Positions 53,491-62,764 of a stretch of DNA of 64,000 nt are shown piece after piece; the stretch's first letter is position 1; the number at the start of each line of letters is the position of its first letter. The notes beneath the pieces are model-generated. The model did not search any database and was not told the origin of the DNA. It was given only the letters and a program-made list of their open reading frames with translations. A program made the translations under genes and the position numbers. The DNA lies in assembly GCA_963763855.1 (NCBI GenBank), contig CAVXPU010000008.1, positions 1 through 64,000 of the forward strand. The letters are read 5' to 3'. This DNA comes from JAIBCC01 sp963763855. Its GTDB lineage: Bacteria; Acidobacteriota; Blastocatellia; Pyrinomonadales; Pyrinomonadaceae.

Positions 53491-55657
53491 ATGGCAGACG
53501 ACGTAAAAAATGCACCCAATCGAGTTGATGGTGTTTTAAAAGTAACAGGCAAAGCGAAGTATATCGCTGAGTGGAAATTTCCGAAAATGGCTTATGGTTA
53601 TTTGGTTCACAGCACGATTGCTAAAGGGAAAATCAAGGCGATTGATACGAGTGAGGCTGAAAAACAGTCGGGCGTTATCAAGGTTTTGACACATCTCAAT
53701 ACGCCGAAATTTGCGAAAGCTGAAACTGATCGCTCGCATCGTCCTTTGCATAATGCTGATGTTTTGTTTAGCGGACAGGCGATTGGCGTGGTCGTGGCGG
53801 AGACTTTTGAATCGGCGAGATATGCCGCGTCGCTCGTGAAAGTTGAATACGAAAAAGAGACTCCAAATACCGATATTCGCGGAAACTTTTGGATAAAGCA
53901 ACGGTCGGTCGTCCGAGTCCGATTAGTGGAAATCCGATTGAGGCATTTGCCAATTCGCCCGTTAAAATCGAAGCCGAATACACGATTCCGATTGAGCATC
54001 ACAATGCGATGGAGCTTCACGCGTCGGTGGCAAATTGGGATAGCAATAAGCTGACGATTTACGACAAAACTCAGGGAGTGAACGGCGTTCGCGGGCATTT
54101 GGCTGGAATTTTCGGCATTCCGCCGTCTGATATTGTTGTCCTTGCCCCGTTTGTCGGCGGCGGATTTGGTTCGGGGGTTCGACCTTCGCCAAACACTTAT
54201 TTGACAGCCCTTGCGGCTCGTGAAATAAAACGTCCGATTAATATTGTCTATTCGCGGAGGCAGGTTTTTACTGCTCACGGCTATCGCCCGTATTCGATTC
54301 AAAAGATAAAAATGTCGTCGGAAAAAAACGGAAAATTGACGGCGATTATCCACGAATCGGTTAATAATTCTTCGACCAATCAAGGTTCAGCCGAAGGAAT
54401 TACGGGTATTTCACGCAGTTTATATGCTTGCCCAAACGTGAAAACCGAGTCGAAATTTGTGCCAACCGATATGCAAACTCCGCAGGCAATGCGAGCTCCG
54501 GGAATGGTTACGGGTGCTTTTGGACTCGAATGTGCGTTGGACGAATTGAGCTACGCACTCAAAAATTGATCCGCTCGAATTGCGTTTGATCAACTACGCC
54601 GAAGTTTCACCGGAAGACGGCAAACCATTTACCAGCAAAGAATTACGCAAATGTTATGCGGAAGCGGCGAAAAGATTTGGTTGGGAAAAACGCAAACCGG
54701 AACCGCGTTCGAGCGAAAGCGAAGGAAATTGGCTCGTCGGCTACGGAATGGCGACCGGAACTTGGGGTTCGGCGTGGCTTCCTGCATCGGCTAGAATCAC
54801 GATTGAAGGCTGATGGGACGGCGATGATTGAAAGTGCGTAACTGACATCGGACCCGGAACTTATACGACACTTTGCGATTATCGCCGCAAAAAATCTCGG
54901 TCTGCCGATTGAAAAAATCAAAACAGTTTTGGGCGATTCAACATTGCCGCGCCGCACCGATTCAAGGCGGTTCATTTACGACCGCCAGCGTTGGAACTGC
55001 CGTTCAAGAAGGCTCGCAAGTCGTTCTCAAAAAATTATTTGAGCTGGCGAAATTTGGCGATTACAAGTTTGAAGATGTAAAAATCGAAGGCGGAAAATTC
55101 GTCGCAAAAGATGGAAAAAGTGTTTCGTTCGTCGAGATTTTGCAGAAAAATAATCTTCCGCAAATTGCCGAAACAATACGATTCCACACCAAATAATGGC
55201 GAGCGAGAGCAAATACACGATCGCCTCGCACGGTGCTCAATTTGTCGAAGTAAAGGTTGACGAAGAACTCGGAATTATCAAAGTTACGCGAGTTGTCGAA
55301 ATAACTGCGGCTGGCAAAATCATCAGCCCAAAAACCGCTCATTCGCAGGAATTCGGCGGCGTAGTTTGGGGAATCGGAATGGCTTTGACGGAAGAAACAC
55401 AGGTCGATCATCGCTACGGACGCATCATGAATCCAAATTTTGCCGGCTACTACATTCCCTCTCACGCAGACGTAATGGGCGTGGACACAGGCTTTGTTGA
55501 AGAAATTGACACGATCGTTAATCCATTGGGTGTAAAAGGTTTAGGAGAACTTGGAATGGTCGGCGTTCCCGCAGCGATTGCGAATGCCGTGTATCATGCA
55601 ACTGGGAAAAGGATGCGGAATTTGCCGATTACGCCAGATAAACTTATTCAAGCGTGA
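53491..55657 (+). pseudogene. Mo-hydroxylase large subunit, copy 2, multiply frameshifted
   Basis: Paralogue of 49854-52035, beginning MADDVKNAPNRVDGVLKVTG. Frame breaks are seen at the T-run near 53886, the A-run near 54566 (CTCAAAAATTG versus CTAAAAATTG in copy 1), near 54806, 54835, 54880 and 54950, and near 55185. Open pieces still carry FVGGGFGSGVRPSP, YGMATGTWGS and the LGVKGLGELGMVGVPAAIAN end. Several breaks are not in homopolymers, so decay is more likely than error alone. It reads toward the convergent regulator gene at 55663. Confidence 0.85.
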
Positions 55658-55662
55658 GATTT

Positions 55663-57405
55663 TTAAGGATTCGGATTTTTTAGACGTTTTTGGAGTTCGA
55701 TAAATCTATTGTCGCTCAAAAGCGGCTCGAAGATTGAGTCTGAATTGAGGCGAAATGCAAGCCATTCTCTGCCTTCGGTTGCTTTCTCCAAATTATCCAA
55801 AGCCTTGTCCTTTTCGTTGATTTGCAAATACATCAATGCATTTAGGTAGAAGGCTTTATCGCCGTTTTGAGCAAGAGCCTGCCGCCAATATTCGTCTAAA
55901 TTGCCTGCTTGCAATGATTTAAAGTAAGGAAGTTTTGATCTTTCTTCGTCCGAATGCTTTTCCAAGATCATTTCGCCAACTTCTTTGTTCATTTTTTTGT
56001 AAACGTAGATCCAAAAAATAGTTTTACGTGCGAGCCAAAAATTAGGCTCGAATTGCATCGCAAGTTTACACTCTTTCAAGGCTGAATCGATCTTTTGGTC
56101 GAAGTAATAAATCTCGCAAAGGGTCGTGTGATAAAGCGGAGAAAACGGCTCGATTTCCAAGGCTTTTTTCGCCATCCGTTCGGCTTCGGCAAAATTTCTT
56201 TGATATGAAAGCAATTTGGCGTATTCATTGTAAGTAGAAGCGTAATTTGGGTTTAACTCGATTGATTGCTTAAAATAATTTTCAGCCGCCGCAAATTGCC
56301 AATCTCTATTGACCGCAACTTGTCCTAAAACCGTCAATGCACCAAACTGTTTCGCGTCCATTTCCAAAGCCTTGTTTGCAATCGTTTCCGCCTTGTCATA
56401 ATTGGTCACGATAAAATCATCCATCAACAAAGATTCGGCATTGGCAGACTTTGCAAATGCCCAATTTGGCTCACGCTCATTTACTCTTTTCAGCAGCAAA
56501 CTCATTTCGCTGACGCGTCCGAGATCTCTGACACGCCAAATTTTTCGTGCGGAAAGATAGGCATTTAAGGCTTCGGGATCGATGTTTTCGGTTTTCGCAA
56601 ATTTTTCGTCATCGTATTCGACCATTTTCATAGAAAAAAGCCGTGCGAACCGAGCGGCAATTGAAGTTTCTAAACCTAGTTCTTTATCGGGCGAAACATC
56701 AAAATTTTCCGTCCAACGTGTTTCTTTTGACATGGTATTCTGTAAGCTCGCCGAAACCTTTACAACCTCGTTTTCTTTGCGAAAGCTTCCTTGCAAAACC
56801 AGGTCAGATTCGTTTTTGCCGGAATCGATTGAAAGTATGCGGAAATTTCTAACTTGTTTTAATTGAGAGATTACGGCTTCCGTTACGCCAAGATTTTTGT
56901 CAGTTTTTTCGCCAACTTCTGTAAATGGTAAAACGGCAATCGTGGGGATTTCATTTGTTTTCGGCTTTCCGATAAATAGAAAAAAGGCGGTCAAAATTGC
57001 GGCAATTGAAAGAAACGCAACGACGGCAGCAATCGCCTTTTTGTGGGATTTCGTAACGTTAATTTTTTCGGGTTTATTGTTATTTTCGGAAGGCTCGAGG
57101 GAAATTCCAACGACATCTGCATTGAATCGATAGCCGCGTTTGGGAACGGTTTCGATAAATCTGCCGTCAAAAATTTTGCGTAGAGCATGGATGCAAATTC
57201 GCAGATTCGTATCTTCTACAAATGTGTCGCCCCAAACTTCGCTCATCAAATCGGCTTGCGAAATTAATCCTTTATTTCGACTTATCAAAACCGCCAAAAC
57301 GTCAAACGCTTTCGGTTGAATCGACACAACTTCGCCGTTTTTTCGCAAGGTTTTCTGCAAAAGGTCGATTTCGAATTCATCGAATTGATACACATTTTGG
57401 GGCAT
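55663..57405 (-). CDS. Winged-helix/TPR transmembrane regulator
   Basis: 580 residues. The N-terminal OmpR/CadC-type winged helix (about 5-100) reads FEIDLLQKTLRKNGEVVSIQ, then PKAFDVLAVLISRNKGLI and LRICIHALRKIFDG, ending ETVPKRGYRF. A membrane helix (AIAAVVAFLSIAAILTAFFL) follows at about 130-150. The outer part has a TolB-like segment (IAVLPFTEVG) and TPR units (AAENYFKQSIELNPNYASTY, AERMAKKALEIEPFSPLYHT). It is likely a membrane-bound transcription regulator whose TPR part senses envelope proteins. It faces a divergent secreted protein gene; repeats in the gap may be its site. Confidence 0.88.
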   Translation of the reverse strand: MPQNVYQFDEFEIDLLQKTLRKNGEVVSIQPKAFDVLAVLISRNKGLISQADLMSEVWGDTFVEDTNLRICIHALRKIFDGRFIETVPKRGYRFNADVVGISLEPSENNNKPEKINVTKSHKKAIAAVVAFLSIAAILTAFFLFIGKPKTNEIPTIAVLPFTEVGEKTDKNLGVTEAVISQLKQVRNFRILSIDSGKNESDLVLQGSFRKENEVVKVSASLQNTMSKETRWTENFDVSPDKELGLETSIAARFARLFSMKMVEYDDEKFAKTENIDPEALNAYLSARKIWRVRDLGRVSEMSLLLKRVNEREPNWAFAKSANAESLLMDDFIVTNYDKAETIANKALEMDAKQFGALTVLGQVAVNRDWQFAAAENYFKQSIELNPNYASTYNEYAKLLSYQRNFAEAERMAKKALEIEPFSPLYHTTLCEIYYFDQKIDSALKECKLAMQFEPNFWLARKTIFWIYVYKKMNKEVGEMILEKHSDEERSKLPYFKSLQAGNLDEYWRQALAQNGDKAFYLNALMYLQINEKDKALDNLEKATEGREWLAFRLNSDSIFEPLLSDNRFIELQKRLKNPNP

Positions 57406-57415
57406 ATTCGCAATA

Positions 57416-57444
57416 TTAACAAAAAACTAACAAAAAGATAACGC
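57416..57444. promoter_or_regulatory. Three 11-bp direct repeats before regulator
   Basis: TAAC occurs at 57417, 57428 and 57439, exactly 11 bp apart, each followed by A-rich sequence. It lies 12 to 40 bp upstream of the regulator's own ATG (57405) in the gap shared with the gene at 57519. OmpR-fold winged helices bind such tandem repeats, so this is a candidate autoregulatory site. Confidence 0.45.
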
Positions 57445-57518
57445 AAAGTTTTTCGATTTTGTGGTCAAATTTGCGAAAGCGGTAAATGTAAGAATCGCAT
57501 AATCATAGGAGAAAATTT

Positions 57519-58388
57519 GTGAAAATAAAACTAATTACAATCTTTGCAATAGTAACTTTGCTTGGCATCAATGCCTTCGCACAATCAAAAGACCGACGCA
57601 ACCCGACGGTCGTAAGCGGAAATTCGATTCAGACGGTATTGGTTGATGATAATCCGACCAACTATCAAACGTATTATTTCGCGATGAATTTGAATGCCGG
57701 AAGCTATCGAGCTTATCTGAAAGTTAAAACGAAAGCTTGCGAGGGCAGCGGAGTTTCGGTTTATATCGACGACAATCCCAATGTGTTTACATCCGCGTGT
57801 GACATTCCGACTGGCGTTGCTACGGCTGAATTAGATTTTCGAATTAGACGTTCCGGACGACATATAATCAAAATATATGCTACCGGAGCCGATGGTGAAA
57901 GCCTGGATGTTGAATTACGCTTTAGCGGCGGTGGCGGAAAAAACAAGAAAGAACCCGTAAGCGGTGTAAAAACGTGCGAATATTCTGATAATTTTTCGGT
58001 AAGCGACGCAAATCCGCGATACGAAAGAATTTTCGACGGCTTAGTTTTTCAGCGTGGAACCGCCCAAATGTTTATCACTACGGCGAATGACGAAGGCACA
58101 AATGTTTCAGGAACGGTTTACGCCGAACAAACCGATCGTGGGCAATATAACGAGAATATGGTTTTGCCTGTTGACGGTTTTGGCGGAACAATCGGCACGC
58201 CTTTGAACAATGAACCAGTTCGCGAAGTCCAACAAATATCGGGCAACGGTAGAGGTCTTATCAAAATTCTATTTGAACAAAACGGTAACGGGACGAATAA
58301 AAACGGTCGATATAAATTGGTGGTTAAGGGGAATGCAATCGTTAGTTGCGGAGAAACGAAAAAAAGAATGTTGGCATCTACGAATTAG
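57519..58388 (+). CDS. Secreted protein of unknown function
   Basis: 289 residues starting at GTG (57519) with a clear ribosome site AGGAG at 57507. Signal peptide begins (V)KIKLITIFAIVTLLGINAFA. The body is beta-rich, with TYYFAMNLNAGSYRAYLKVK, VYIDDNPNVFTSACDIPTGV and IRRSGRHIIKIYATGADGES, resembling pre-peptidase C-terminal-like domains; a Gly-rich linker (RFSGGGGKNKKE) joins a second beta domain. Function unknown. It is divergent from the winged-helix regulator and may be its target. Confidence 0.62.
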   Translation: MKIKLITIFAIVTLLGINAFAQSKDRRNPTVVSGNSIQTVLVDDNPTNYQTYYFAMNLNAGSYRAYLKVKTKACEGSGVSVYIDDNPNVFTSACDIPTGVATAELDFRIRRSGRHIIKIYATGADGESLDVELRFSGGGGKNKKEPVSGVKTCEYSDNFSVSDANPRYERIFDGLVFQRGTAQMFITTANDEGTNVSGTVYAEQTDRGQYNENMVLPVDGFGGTIGTPLNNEPVREVQQISGNGRGLIKILFEQNGNGTNKNGRYKLVVKGNAIVSCGETKKRMLASTN

Positions 58389-58555
58389 GTTTTCGCGGCA
58401 AAAAGAGATCGCGAAGTTTTGGGATAATCGATTTTGCAAGGTCACTGAAGCCTTTCCAAACTGAGTCTGATACTGAAAAAAAAATCTTGGTATTCTCCGT
58501 AAACGTTGATAAACTGCTCGAATGTTTAGAGAATTGACAAGGAAAGGCAAAACAT

Positions 58556-59845
58556 ATGTACAAAAAAATTAGTAAAATCCTCCTTTTGATCTGTTTGCTT
58601 ACCGCGTTTAGCTTCGCCCAAAACGAGCCAAAAACGAGTGCGGAGCTTTATAAGGAAGTCAACGGTTTTGTAAATGCAAAACTTAGGGAACTAAGTAGCA
58701 AAGGCGAAAGAATTGATTCCGGCACTCGTGATGATCTTTTGAGAGATCAAAAGAAATTAGCTGACAAATATGCAAAACAAATCTTGCTAAAATCAGATTT
58801 AGTTTACGAAGACGCTTATTATGCCGGATTGCTTTACGATATTGCCTCAAATGACCCGAAAACATTGGAAGCCTTTCAAAAATTTATGTCGCTTCTTCCC
58901 ACAAACGCAACGGGCGATGCCGTGCAAGATGCGAGAAGTCGTTTGGTGGTTTTACATGCTCGCAAAAAGCAATTTACTGAAATGGAAAAGTATTATCAGG
59001 ATTGGTTAAAAGGAACGCCTTTTTTTGCGAAGCAGCGTCCTCACGTTGAAAATGTTATCGCGGTTGCTTATTTCAAAGACGGTAAGTATGACGAAAGCGT
59101 GAAATATGGCGAAAGTGCTTTTAATCTGCTGAAAACTCTGGAAGCTAGAAACCTGCAAGAGCGAAATATTAAAACAGAAATTTACGGAAATTTGGTGGAA
59201 GTTTTATCATTAGCCTACAAGAAAACTAAGCGAAACGAAGATGCTATCAATATTTTGGCAGAAAGCCGTGCTTTAGCTTTTACAATTCCTTCGGCAACGC
59301 TTTATCGAAAAGTAATGCAAATTGTTGAAGGTAGCGGAGTTTCAGAGAAAAAATTGATGCAGAAAGTTGAATCGATTAAAAGTTCTGATCCCGCACCTGA
59401 ACTCGCTGTTGCTGAATGGATTGGCGAGAACACAGCAGGTTTAGAAGAGCTTCGCGGGAAAGTCGTATTGGTTGATTTTTGGGCGACTTGGTGCGGTCCG
59501 TGTATTTATACTTTTCCGAAACTTCGAGGTTGGTACAAAAAATATCAACCGAAAGGTTTTGAAATAATTGGAGTCACAACATATTACGGGCAGGCGGGCG
59601 ACAAACGAGTTACGCCTTTGCAAGAACTTGATTTTGTCCGCGAATTCAAATCTGAGCATAAATTACCGTACCCTTTGGCAATTTCTAACCGTGGTGAAAC
59701 ACAAGCTCAATATGGAGTTAAAGCTTTGCCGACGACGGTTTTGCTTGATAGAAAAGGCGTTGTCCGATATATCGGGATTGGAGCAGGTCCAGAGGAAGCC
59801 GAGAATCTTCAGGAAATGCTTGATAAGTTAATCGCTGAACCATAG
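58556..59845 (+). CDS. TlpA-like thioredoxin with helical N-terminal domain
   Basis: 429 residues with signal peptide (MYKKISKILLLICLLTAFSF). Residues 30-270 are helical, TPR-like (DPKTLEAFQKFMSLLPTNAT, KKQFTEMEKYYQDWLKGTPF). The C-terminal domain is TlpA/ResA-type thioredoxin: LRGKVVLVDFWATWCGPCIY with the redox CxxC, then the cis-Pro ALPTTVLLDRKG. It should reduce disulfides in the periplasm or transfer electrons to secreted proteins; the helical part may recognise the partner. No DsbD-like gene is adjacent. Confidence 0.87.
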   Translation: MYKKISKILLLICLLTAFSFAQNEPKTSAELYKEVNGFVNAKLRELSSKGERIDSGTRDDLLRDQKKLADKYAKQILLKSDLVYEDAYYAGLLYDIASNDPKTLEAFQKFMSLLPTNATGDAVQDARSRLVVLHARKKQFTEMEKYYQDWLKGTPFFAKQRPHVENVIAVAYFKDGKYDESVKYGESAFNLLKTLEARNLQERNIKTEIYGNLVEVLSLAYKKTKRNEDAINILAESRALAFTIPSATLYRKVMQIVEGSGVSEKKLMQKVESIKSSDPAPELAVAEWIGENTAGLEELRGKVVLVDFWATWCGPCIYTFPKLRGWYKKYQPKGFEIIGVTTYYGQAGDKRVTPLQELDFVREFKSEHKLPYPLAISNRGETQAQYGVKALPTTVLLDRKGVVRYIGIGAGPEEAENLQEMLDKLIAEP

Positions 59846-59931
59846 AAAAGTGTCTTCACCATACCTGAACGCAATTTTTCAGAATATTTTCGTCAATAAG
59901 CTAGTAGATTAAGTGAATTGAGGTAAATCCA

Positions 59932-60438
59932 ATGTCAACAGCACTAACTCGATATCAATCAATGCGGCAGGTTTACGAAACATTTCGCGGAGGCGAGATA
60001 AACCGCAAGCCCTGTCGAAACCCTGCAATCAGCAATCAGTGTGCAGTTAGAATGAGTTTGGCACTTTATCGAAGCGGTTTTACATTTGAAAGCTTTCCAC
60101 ATCAGGCGAGAATTCATCATGGACGAACAATTTGCCAGTTAGGAGATGAACCTCATTTGGTTGGAGCAAATGAATTGCATTCGTTTTTGGTTAGCGTGTG
60201 GAATCCCGGAATTCGAGGCAGAGGCAGAGACATCCTGACCCAAATTCAGGGCAGATCAGGAATAATTTACTTCAATAATTGTTTTCATCGCAGAAGCGAC
60301 CCCGATGGAACAAATCGTGGCGATCACATCGACCTTTGGGACGGCACACAAATTTACAATCAAATTTTAGGCGTTACCGACGATGGCGATAATTTATTCG
60401 GACGTGCGGACTATGTAAGATTTATTGCCTTAGCGTAA
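59932..60438 (+). CDS. Tae4-like peptidoglycan amidase effector
   Basis: 168 residues matching the Tae4 (T6SS amidase effector 4) family. The catalytic Cys is Cys37 in AISNQCAVRMSLAL, and the His is His132 in NRGDHIDLWDGTQIY. In known members this pair cleaves the D-Glu/DAP peptide bond of peptidoglycan. No signal peptide or membrane segment is seen, as expected of a T6SS effector. No Tai4-like immunity gene, Hcp, VgrG or other T6SS gene is next to it; downstream is a DUF3857 gene. Delivery route and immunity are therefore unknown. RBS GAGG lies before ATG 59932. Confidence 0.8.
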   Translation: MSTALTRYQSMRQVYETFRGGEINRKPCRNPAISNQCAVRMSLALYRSGFTFESFPHQARIHHGRTICQLGDEPHLVGANELHSFLVSVWNPGIRGRGRDILTQIQGRSGIIYFNNCFHRRSDPDGTNRGDHIDLWDGTQIYNQILGVTDDGDNLFGRADYVRFIALA

Positions 60439-60567
60439 GCTTTTATTTTTCAACGTTTTAGCAAATCTCAATGGACAAATATTTATAAAATAAAATTTTT
60501 GCAAAAGTTCTTCTTCATCTACTAATCTGATAATTTTTAGAAAAACATTTTTAACCTCAGTTTTTTC

Positions 60568-60596
60568 TTGTCAGCACATAAAACCTATTGTAATAT
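60568..60596 (+). promoter_or_regulatory. Predicted promoter of DUF3857 gene
   Basis: TTGTCA (60568-60573), 17-bp spacer, TAATAT (60591-60596): close to the sigma-70 consensus. It lies 106 bp upstream of the ATG at 60703. The rest of the gap 60439-60702 is AT-rich and shows no gene. Confidence 0.5.
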
Positions 60597-60702
60597 TCGT
60601 TTGAAATATTGCTTCAAACTACGATTACTATTTCCCGTGATGGTAATTTCCCATAAATACTTTCCCGCAATATTCTTGCGGCTTTTCTCATTGAGGTATG
60701 CG

Positions 60703-62742
60703 ATGCTTCTTCGTCTAAATCAACTAACTAAACTAACCTTTTTCTTTTCTTTTTTACTAGTCTTTTCGCAAATTAGCATAGCTGGTGATAAAGATTGGCA
60801 ACCCATTTCTCCTGAAGAATTAGCGATGAAAACTCCAAAAATTGAGGCTGATGCAGATGCTGAAGCTCTTTTTTGGGAAGTATATGTTGCAGATTAGGCG
60901 GATGGCGGCGATCCTCGCACGGTTTTAAGACATTACTTGCGGATTAAGGTTTTTACTGAAAAAGGTAGAGAAGATAATAGTAAAGTTGATATTCCTTTCG
61001 GAAGAATATCCGGATCAAGTATGGATATTAGAATTAGGGATATTGCCGCTCGAACAATTAAAGCAGACGGTTCGATAATTGAATTGAACGAGAAAGACAT
61101 CTTTGAAAGAGACATCATCAAAGCTAATCGGACGAAGATAAAAGCTAAATCCTTTGCATTACCGGGAATTGAGGTGGGTTCGATCATAGAATATCGCTGG
61201 AAGGAAATCAGAGGAGATTCCATTAGTAATTACAATCGTCTTCAATTTTCCAGAGAAATTCCTGTTCATTTGGTTAAATACTATATTAAGCCGCTATCTA
61301 GTCCGTACTTTCCCTACGGAATGAGAGTGAATTCATTTAATCGGGACAATGCACCTTTTTCGAAAGAGAAAAATGGCTTTTATGGCACAACGCTTACCAA
61401 TGTTCCTTCATTTAAAGAGGAGCCCAGAATGCCTGACGAATTTGCGGTTCGCCCTTGGATGCTGGTTTATTATACGGAAGATAAAAAACTCGAGCCACAA
61501 AAATTTTGGAATGATCATGGCAGAAGCGTTTTTGACAGTCACAAAGGGCAAATAAAAGTTAATGATGAAATCAAAAAAGCGAGTGCGGAAGCGATAGGCG
61601 ATGCTACTGAACCAATACAAAAGGTTGAAAGAATTTTTAATTATGTTCGCTCAAAAATCAAGAATGTTTTTGCCGATACATCCGGATTCACGGCTGAGCA
61701 AATTCAAAAGATGAAGGACAATAAAAATGCGGCGGATGTCTTAAAAAGAGGAATGGGAGATTGGCATGATATTGACATGCTCTTCGCAGCAATGACCTCA
61801 GCAGCCGGATTTGAGGTTCGGATCGCGAATCTACCAAGGCGTTCCGACAGCAATTTCAGTGCTAATTTTACTGATGATTATTTTATGCGGACCGAAAATG
61901 TGGCGGTCAAAATCGGCGAGGATTGGAAATTCTTTGATCCCGCCAGCCGCTATATCCCATTTGGAATGCTAAGCTGGGTTGAAGAAGGACAACCGACCTT
62001 GATTTCCGACCCTAAAAATCCGACCTGGAGTAAAACGCAGCTTTCCTCTCCTGAAAAATCAATGGAAAAGCGTTCGGGGAAATTTTCATTTTCTGAGGAT
62101 GGGACGCTTGAAGGGGAAGCAAGGATTGAATTTAGCGGACACATCGCCGTTTTCCACAAAGAATATAATGACGATGATACTCCGGCTCAAAGAGAACAGA
62201 CTTTGCGAAGCATTGTGAAATCAAACATCTTGGGTAATGCCGAAATCTCAGATTTTTCTATTGAAAATGTAAGTGACCCTGACAAGCCTTTTACCTACAT
62301 TTTTAAGGTTCGTGTGCCCGGATATGCAACGCGAACCGGTAAACGTCTCTTTTTGCAGCCAAATGTTTTTGAGCGTGGCTCAAAGCCAATGTTTACCGCA
62401 ACTAACCGAAGATATGATATTTCATTTGATTATCCTTGGGCTGAGAAAGACGACATTACGATTGAATTACCTACCGGATATTCGCTTGAAAGCCCGGATG
62501 TGCCGCAATTGGTTAAAGATGGACAAGGAATAAGTTTAAACGACATAAAAATGTCAATTACCAAAGACCAAAAGACTTTGACGTACAAGCGTGATTTCTA
62601 TTTCGGTGGCGGCGGCTTTCTCTACTTTCCGGCGAAAAGTTATACAGCTATTAAAGGTTTATTTGACGCCTTTTATCGAGGAAATACACATCAATTGACA
62701 TTAAGACAAGGCTCAGCACAACCTGCTCCGACAAAGCCTTAA
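60703..62742 (+). pseudogene. DUF3857/transglutaminase-like gene with in-frame stop
   Basis: Secreted (MLLRLNQLTKLTFFFSFLLV...ISIAG). The frame reads ...FWEVYVAD, then TAG at 60895-60897, then ADGGDPRTVLRHYLRIKVFT in the same frame to 62742, so one base change splits it. The DUF3857 beta domain (RDIAARTIKADGSII, KSFALPGIEVGSIIEYRWKE) precedes a transglutaminase-like core, but the catalytic Cys is replaced by Trp (GMGDWHDIDML) and the His position by a non-His residue (RTENVAVKIG). The Asp in FFDPAS is kept. It is probably non-catalytic even if the stop is an artefact. It is followed by an intact paralogue. Confidence 0.82.
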
Positions 62743-62764
62743 TATCTGACAGACTGGAGATTTT

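Noticed and set aside
53607..54383. Reverse ORF of 258 codons
   Set aside because: Antisense shadow of the second molybdopterin-subunit gene, rich in Arg and Asn without a recognised domain.
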